Assembly: GCA_963739435.1 (NCBI GenBank) | Contig: CAVUAN010000012.1 | Coordinates: 52,613-116,612, forward strand | DNA from: CAVUAN01 sp963739435 | Lineage (GTDB): Bacteria; Acidobacteriota; Thermoanaerobaculia; UBA5066; Gp7-AA6 | Direction: 5' to 3' | DNA: 64,000 nucleotides | Shown: positions 60,332 to 64,000 of the stretch, one piece after another | Layout of the letters: each line of letters starts with the position of its first letter | Position numbering within the stretch: the stretch's first letter is position 1 | Program-made: the position numbers and the translations under genes | The notes under the pieces: generated by a model | Databases searched by the model: none | Seen by the model: the letters and a program-made list of their open reading frames with translations, nothing else | What the model was told of the DNA's origin: nothing

Positions 60332-61528
60332 GATTCCGACCGCCGCCGTCTTGCGCTTCGGGTTGAAGAACGGCGTCGCGACGACGGTCGCAGGCACCCG
60401 GTGCCGGACCGCCTCGACCGTCAGCTCGAACTCGAGGACGGATCCCGGCGCCGTGTGGCGCCGGTCGACGGTCGCCAGCGCGATCAGCTTCTTCAAGGTC
60501 GGCGACCAGGTCGTCGAGGTGGCCTTGCCGACCTGCGCCCCGCTCGCAAAGACCGGAACCGCCACGCGCGAGGCGGCCGCGGGAACCTGGGGGGCGAGCC
60601 CGACCTTCTCGAAGATCTTCTCGACGGACGGCCAGTCGATCTCGAGGCCCACGATCTGCCGGGGGTGGCCGCGCCGGTTCTCCTCGGCCAGCGCCGCCTG
60701 TCCGACGTACCGGGCCTTGTCGAGGCTCACGAGGCGACCGAGCCCCATTTCGTAGGGGGAGTAGTGCTGCGATGCGATCAGCGCCTTCTTGCTGCTGTGA
60801 AAGTCGACGTCGATCAGGAGCAGGCCGGCCTCGATGCGCGCCACGTCGAGAGCGAGCATGCCGGCGGGCCGGATGTCGAAGGCGCGGCCCCCGTCCATCA
60901 GCGCGTCCCAGACCTTCGCCGCTTCGGCCCATGGCATCCAGATCTCGTAGCCCAGATCGCCCGTGTAGCCCGTGCGGGAGATCTCGACGGGCACGCCGGC
61001 AATCCTGCCCCGGGTCACGCGAAAGTATTTGAGGCCCGGAATATCCGCCTCGGCAACCTTCGCGAGCAGGCGGCCCGAGGTCGGCCCCTGGAGGGCGAGC
61101 GCCGCGACCTGTTCGGAGATGTCTTCGATCGCAACGTCGAGCCCCTGCGCGTTCTGTCGAAGCCAGCGGACGCTCGGGTCGGCTGCCGTCCAGCGGAAGA
61201 GGTTCTCCTCCAGGCGCGACACCGTGCCGTCGTCGATGACCTTGCCGTGCCCGTCGCACCACGGCGTGTAGAAGACCTGCCCGACAGTCATCTTCGCGAC
61301 GTCGCGCGTGATGATGCGATCGACGAGCCTCGACGCGTCCCGCCCGGAGACCCGGTACTTGTAGAGGGGCGAGACGTCGATCAGCGCGGCGGCGTTGCGG
61401 ATCGCGTTGTACTCGTGCTCGTGGTGCGTCTCGTAGGCGGAGACGGCGTAGAAGCCCGACCAGTCGCGGTAGTTCAGGCTCTCGCAGAGGGCGAACGTTT
61501 TCTCGTGGACGGCCGTCCCGACGGGCAC
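60326..61528 (-). CDS. GcvT-family aminomethyltransferase-like protein
   Basis: A 400-residue THF-binding protein of the GcvT/DmdA/dimethylglycine oxidase family. Motifs are VSAYETHHEHEYNAIRNAAALID near the start, the folate-site region RIITRDVAKMTVGQVFYTPWCD, ISRTGYTGDLGYEIWM and ARIEAGLLLIDVDFHSSKKA. Family members move a methyl or C1 unit from amines or sulfonium compounds to THF. The start GTG at 61528 has GGAGG upstream. It leads the Rieske-Tat protein-amidase operon and is divergent from two flavoproteins. The substrate may be a methylated amine or sulfonium. Confidence 0.9.
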   Translation of the reverse strand: MPVGTAVHEKTFALCESLNYRDWSGFYAVSAYETHHEHEYNAIRNAAALIDVSPLYKYRVSGRDASRLVDRIITRDVAKMTVGQVFYTPWCDGHGKVIDDGTVSRLEENLFRWTAADPSVRWLRQNAQGLDVAIEDISEQVAALALQGPTSGRLLAKVAEADIPGLKYFRVTRGRIAGVPVEISRTGYTGDLGYEIWMPWAEAAKVWDALMDGGRAFDIRPAGMLALDVARIEAGLLLIDVDFHSSKKALIASQHYSPYEMGLGRLVSLDKARYVGQAALAEENRRGHPRQIVGLEIDWPSVEKIFEKVGLAPQVPAAASRVAVPVFASGAQVGKATSTTWSPTLKKLIALATVDRRHTAPGSVLEFELTVEAVRHRVPATVVATPFFNPKRKTAAVGIG

Positions 61529-61602
61529 GCATTTCCTCCGATTGTCGGAGCCGGAGATTACCAGTATGCTCGGGCGCTTTCAAAAAGGAGACCGGGCGCG
61601 GG

Positions 61603-63195
61603 ATGAGTCAGAGCTACGACGTCATCGTCGTCGGCGGCGGGCACAACGGACTCGTTCACGCCGCCTATCTCGCGCGCGCCGGCCGCAAGGTCCTCGTGCT
61701 CGAGCGGCGCCACGTGCTCGGGGGCGCCGCGGTCACCGAAGAGGTCTTCCCCGGCTTCCAGTTCTCCGTCGCCTCCTACGTCGTCTCGCTGCTGCGGCCC
61801 GAGATCATCCGGGAGCTCGACCTGCCCCGCCACGGCCTCGAAATCCTGCCCCTGGACGGCACCTTCACGCCGATGCCGGACGGCGACTACCTCTGGCGCG
61901 TCAACGACCACGGGAAGACGCGCCGCGAGATCGCCCGGCACTCCAAGGCCGACGCCGAGGCCTACGACGAGTACGGCAAGGCCATGGTCGAGATGGGCAG
62001 GTTCGTCAAGCCGATCCTCTCGATGACGCCCCCGGACCCGACCTCGCTCGACTTTCGAGGACTGATGGACCTGCTGCGGCTGACGGGGCGGTTCCGGGAC
62101 CTCCCGGCCGAGGACCGGTACAACCAGGTGCAGCTCATGACGATGAGCGCCGTCGACTTTCTCGACCAGTGGTTCGAGACCGACGTCCTCAAGGCGACGA
62201 TGTCGGCCTCCGGCATCATCGGCACGTTTCTCGGGGTGCGCTCTCCCGGCACGGCCTACGTCCTCCTCCACCACTACATGGGAGAGATCGACGGCGCCTT
62301 CCGCTCCTGGGGTTTCGCGCGGGGCGGCACCGGAGCGATCTCGAACGCGATCGCGCAGGCGGCTCGCGAGGCCGGGGCCGAGATCCGCACCGAGGCACCG
62401 ATTACGAAGATCCTCGTCCAGGGCGGCCGGGCTTCGGGCGTCGTGCTCGAAAGCGGCGAGGAGATCTCGGCCCGCGTCGTCTCCTCCAGCCTCGACCCGC
62501 GGCAGACGTTCTTCAAGTTGGTGGGCCGCTCGGAGCTGCCGGCCGATTTCGCCGAGGACATCGACCGCTACAAGTTCCGGGGCTCCTCGGGCAAGGTCAA
62601 CATGGCCCTGGATGCCCTGCCGGACTTCACGTGCCTGCCGGGCCGAGGCGCCCACCTGCGCGGCGCGATCTCGATATCGCCCGGCGTCGATTACATGGAG
62701 CGCGCCTACGACGACGCCAAGTACGGCCGCTGGTCGCGCCGCCCCTACATCGACATGGTCATCCCGTCGCTGACCGACCCGTCGGTCGCGCCGCCCGGAA
62801 AGCACGTCATGTCGTGCTTCGTCCAGTACGCGCCGTACCACTTGAAGAACGGCAACTGGGACGCCGAGCGCGAGGCCTTCGGCGACACCGTGGTCGACAC
62901 GATCGCCGAGTTCGCTCCCAACTTGAAGAACATCATTCTTCACCGGCAGGTCCTGACCCCGCTGGACATCGAGCGGACCTTCGGCCTGACCGAGGGCAAC
63001 ATCTTCCAGGGAGAGCTGACGCTCGAGCAGCTCTTCTTCCTGCGGCCGGCGCCCGGCTGGGCGCAGTACCGCACGCCCATCCGCAATCTCTACGTGTGCG
63101 GCTCGGCCGCCCACCCGGGCGGCGGCATCATGGGCGCGCCTGGCAAGAACGCGGCGGAGAAAGTGCTGGCCGACTGGAAGCGCGGGAAGGCCTGA
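61603..63195 (+). CDS. PYROXD2/phytoene-desaturase-like FAD-dependent oxidoreductase
   Basis: A 530-residue flavoprotein. The dinucleotide fold VIVVGGGHNGLVHAAYLARAG is followed by VLGGAAVTEEVFPGFQFS, a mid region with SASGIIGTFLGVRSPGTAY, FARGGTGAISNAIAQA and a C-terminal FAD motif YVCGSAAHPGGGIMGAPGK. It looks like PYROXD2 or carotenoid-desaturase-type amine oxidases, whose real substrates are mostly unknown. AAGGAGA precedes the ATG. It is coupled to the next flavoprotein by TGATG, and divergent from the GcvT-like operon. Confidence 0.9.
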   Translation: MSQSYDVIVVGGGHNGLVHAAYLARAGRKVLVLERRHVLGGAAVTEEVFPGFQFSVASYVVSLLRPEIIRELDLPRHGLEILPLDGTFTPMPDGDYLWRVNDHGKTRREIARHSKADAEAYDEYGKAMVEMGRFVKPILSMTPPDPTSLDFRGLMDLLRLTGRFRDLPAEDRYNQVQLMTMSAVDFLDQWFETDVLKATMSASGIIGTFLGVRSPGTAYVLLHHYMGEIDGAFRSWGFARGGTGAISNAIAQAAREAGAEIRTEAPITKILVQGGRASGVVLESGEEISARVVSSSLDPRQTFFKLVGRSELPADFAEDIDRYKFRGSSGKVNMALDALPDFTCLPGRGAHLRGAISISPGVDYMERAYDDAKYGRWSRRPYIDMVIPSLTDPSVAPPGKHVMSCFVQYAPYHLKNGNWDAEREAFGDTVVDTIAEFAPNLKNIILHRQVLTPLDIERTFGLTEGNIFQGELTLEQLFFLRPAPGWAQYRTPIRNLYVCGSAAHPGGGIMGAPGKNAAEKVLADWKRGKA

Positions 63196-64000
63196 TGGCG
63201 GGCGAGCGGGTCATCGTCATCGGCGCCGGGGTCAACGGCCTGACGGCTGCCGCGTACCTGGCCAAGGCGGGGCTCTCCCCTCTCGTGCTCGAGCGCCGGA
63301 GTGTTGTCGGCGGAATGGCCGAGACAGTCGAGTTCCATCCGGGCTACCGCTGTTCCCCCGTGGCGCAGTCAGCCGGGCCGATGCTGCCGGGAATCGTCGA
63401 GGACCTCGGGCTCGGCGGTGTCCGGTTTCTCCGTCCCGAGGTGCGCGTCTTTGCGCCGTCCAGGGACGGCCGCCCCCTCTTTCTCTACGACGATCCCAAG
63501 CGCACGGCCTCGGAGCTGGCGCATTTCTCCGACAAGGACTCGCGTCGGTGGGGCGAGTTCCACGAGAGCCTCGGCCGCATCGGCCGGCTCGTTGCGCCGC
63601 TCCTGTCCACGACGCCCCCCTCGACGGACAAGCCGTCGGCACACGACGTCTTCGGCCTCCTCAAAACGGGCCTGGGTTTTCGCGGGTTGCCCGATAAGGA
63701 CGCCTGGCGGCTGCTGCGCTGGGGTCCGATGGCTGTCGCCGACTTCGCCTCCGAGTGGTTCGAGACGGAGCTGCTGCGGACGGCGATTGCCGCGCGAGGC
63801 ATCTACGGGTTGAGCGCCGGGCCGTGGTCCGGCGGAACGACGGCGAACCTCCTGCTCCAGGCGGCCTTCGACCCTCATTCGGCCGGGCCGGCGACTTTCG
63901 TTGCCGGAGGAATGGGAGCGCTATCGGACGCGCTCGCTTTAGCGGCGCGCTCGGCCGGAGCCGAGATCCGCACGGGGGCCGGGGCCGAGCGCGTGCGGGT
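63195..64000 (+). CDS. Second PYROXD2-like FAD oxidoreductase (cut by window edge)
   Basis: The first 268 residues are present. It begins MAGERVIVIGAGVNGLTAA, then VVGGMAETVEFHPGYRCSPV, and later FASEWFETELLRTAIAARG and AGGMGALSDALALAAR, equivalent to the neighbour's motifs. It is a paralog of the gene before it. The ATG shares its first base with that stop (TGATG at 63193-63197). The C-terminus is outside the window. The pair may form a heterodimer or act in sequence. Confidence 0.9.
   Translation, partial: MAGERVIVIGAGVNGLTAAAYLAKAGLSPLVLERRSVVGGMAETVEFHPGYRCSPVAQSAGPMLPGIVEDLGLGGVRFLRPEVRVFAPSRDGRPLFLYDDPKRTASELAHFSDKDSRRWGEFHESLGRIGRLVAPLLSTTPPSTDKPSAHDVFGLLKTGLGFRGLPDKDAWRLLRWGPMAVADFASEWFETELLRTAIAARGIYGLSAGPWSGGTTANLLLQAAFDPHSAGPATFVAGGMGALSDALALAARSAGAEIRTGAGAERVR

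Overview
This window comes from a GC-rich, diderm chromosome and looks like Acidobacteriota, perhaps a Thermoanaerobaculia-like lineage (inference, not tested). The signs are a tandem set of Hanks-type kinases fused to TPR or TolB-propeller sensor regions, a LpxL-type acyltransferase, a TolC/RND pump, a meso-DAP-type MurE (DNPR motif) and many exported peptidases. Genes are tightly packed. Neighbours very often share ATGA, GTGA, TTGA or TGATG stop/start overlaps, and I use these to fix many starts. I see no tRNA, rRNA, CRISPR array, insertion sequence or prophage.

Layout. 1-6143 (minus): three adjacent Ser/Thr kinases. 6208-7521 (plus): a FadI-like thiolase with a clear terminator. 7601-8275: two small genes. 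8323-22904 (minus): a complete-looking division and cell wall (dcw) operon in the order mraZ-rsmH-ftsL-ftsI-murE-mraY-murD-ftsW-murG-murC-ftsQ-ftsA-ftsZ. murF, murB and ddl are absent from it, and it is preceded by a promoter and four MraZ boxes. 23021-29560 (minus): iscS-mfd-SurA-like chaperone-DNA glycosylase. 29604-35414 (minus): a TolC-adaptor-RND-DUF2892 efflux operon facing an ArsR gene across a symmetric divergent promoter. 35893-37479: a double-length ThyX-like protein. 38037-43276: exported M14 peptidase, lipoprotein and TPR genes, then an ArsR-AHSA1 operon with a start-codon operator. 43302-48516: a cobalamin radical SAM enzyme, an acyltransferase, and a SPASM radical SAM enzyme coupled to an M64 peptidase. 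48558-55962: cysK, an octaheme HAO-like cytochrome, a large acyl-CoA dehydrogenase, ubiE, ettA. 56087-57464: a PqqB-like hydrolase and a DUF983 protein. 57461-64000: a divergent cluster with GcvT-like, Rieske oxygenase, small Tat protein and amidase genes on one strand and two PYROXD2-like flavoproteins on the other.

The assembly carries about 27 apparent frameshifts, many in essential genes and many in short G, C, T or A runs. I treat these genes as intact genes interrupted by sequencing indels, and give coordinates for the restored gene with the break noted.

The most interesting parts are the 57461-64000 Rieske/GcvT/flavoprotein/amidase cluster with a possible Tat hitchhiker amidase, the two ArsR promoter-operators with apparently leaderless starts, the murF-less dcw operon with a textbook MraZ operator, the tandem ThyX protein, and the HAO-like octaheme cytochrome that seems to lack the cross-linking tyrosine.
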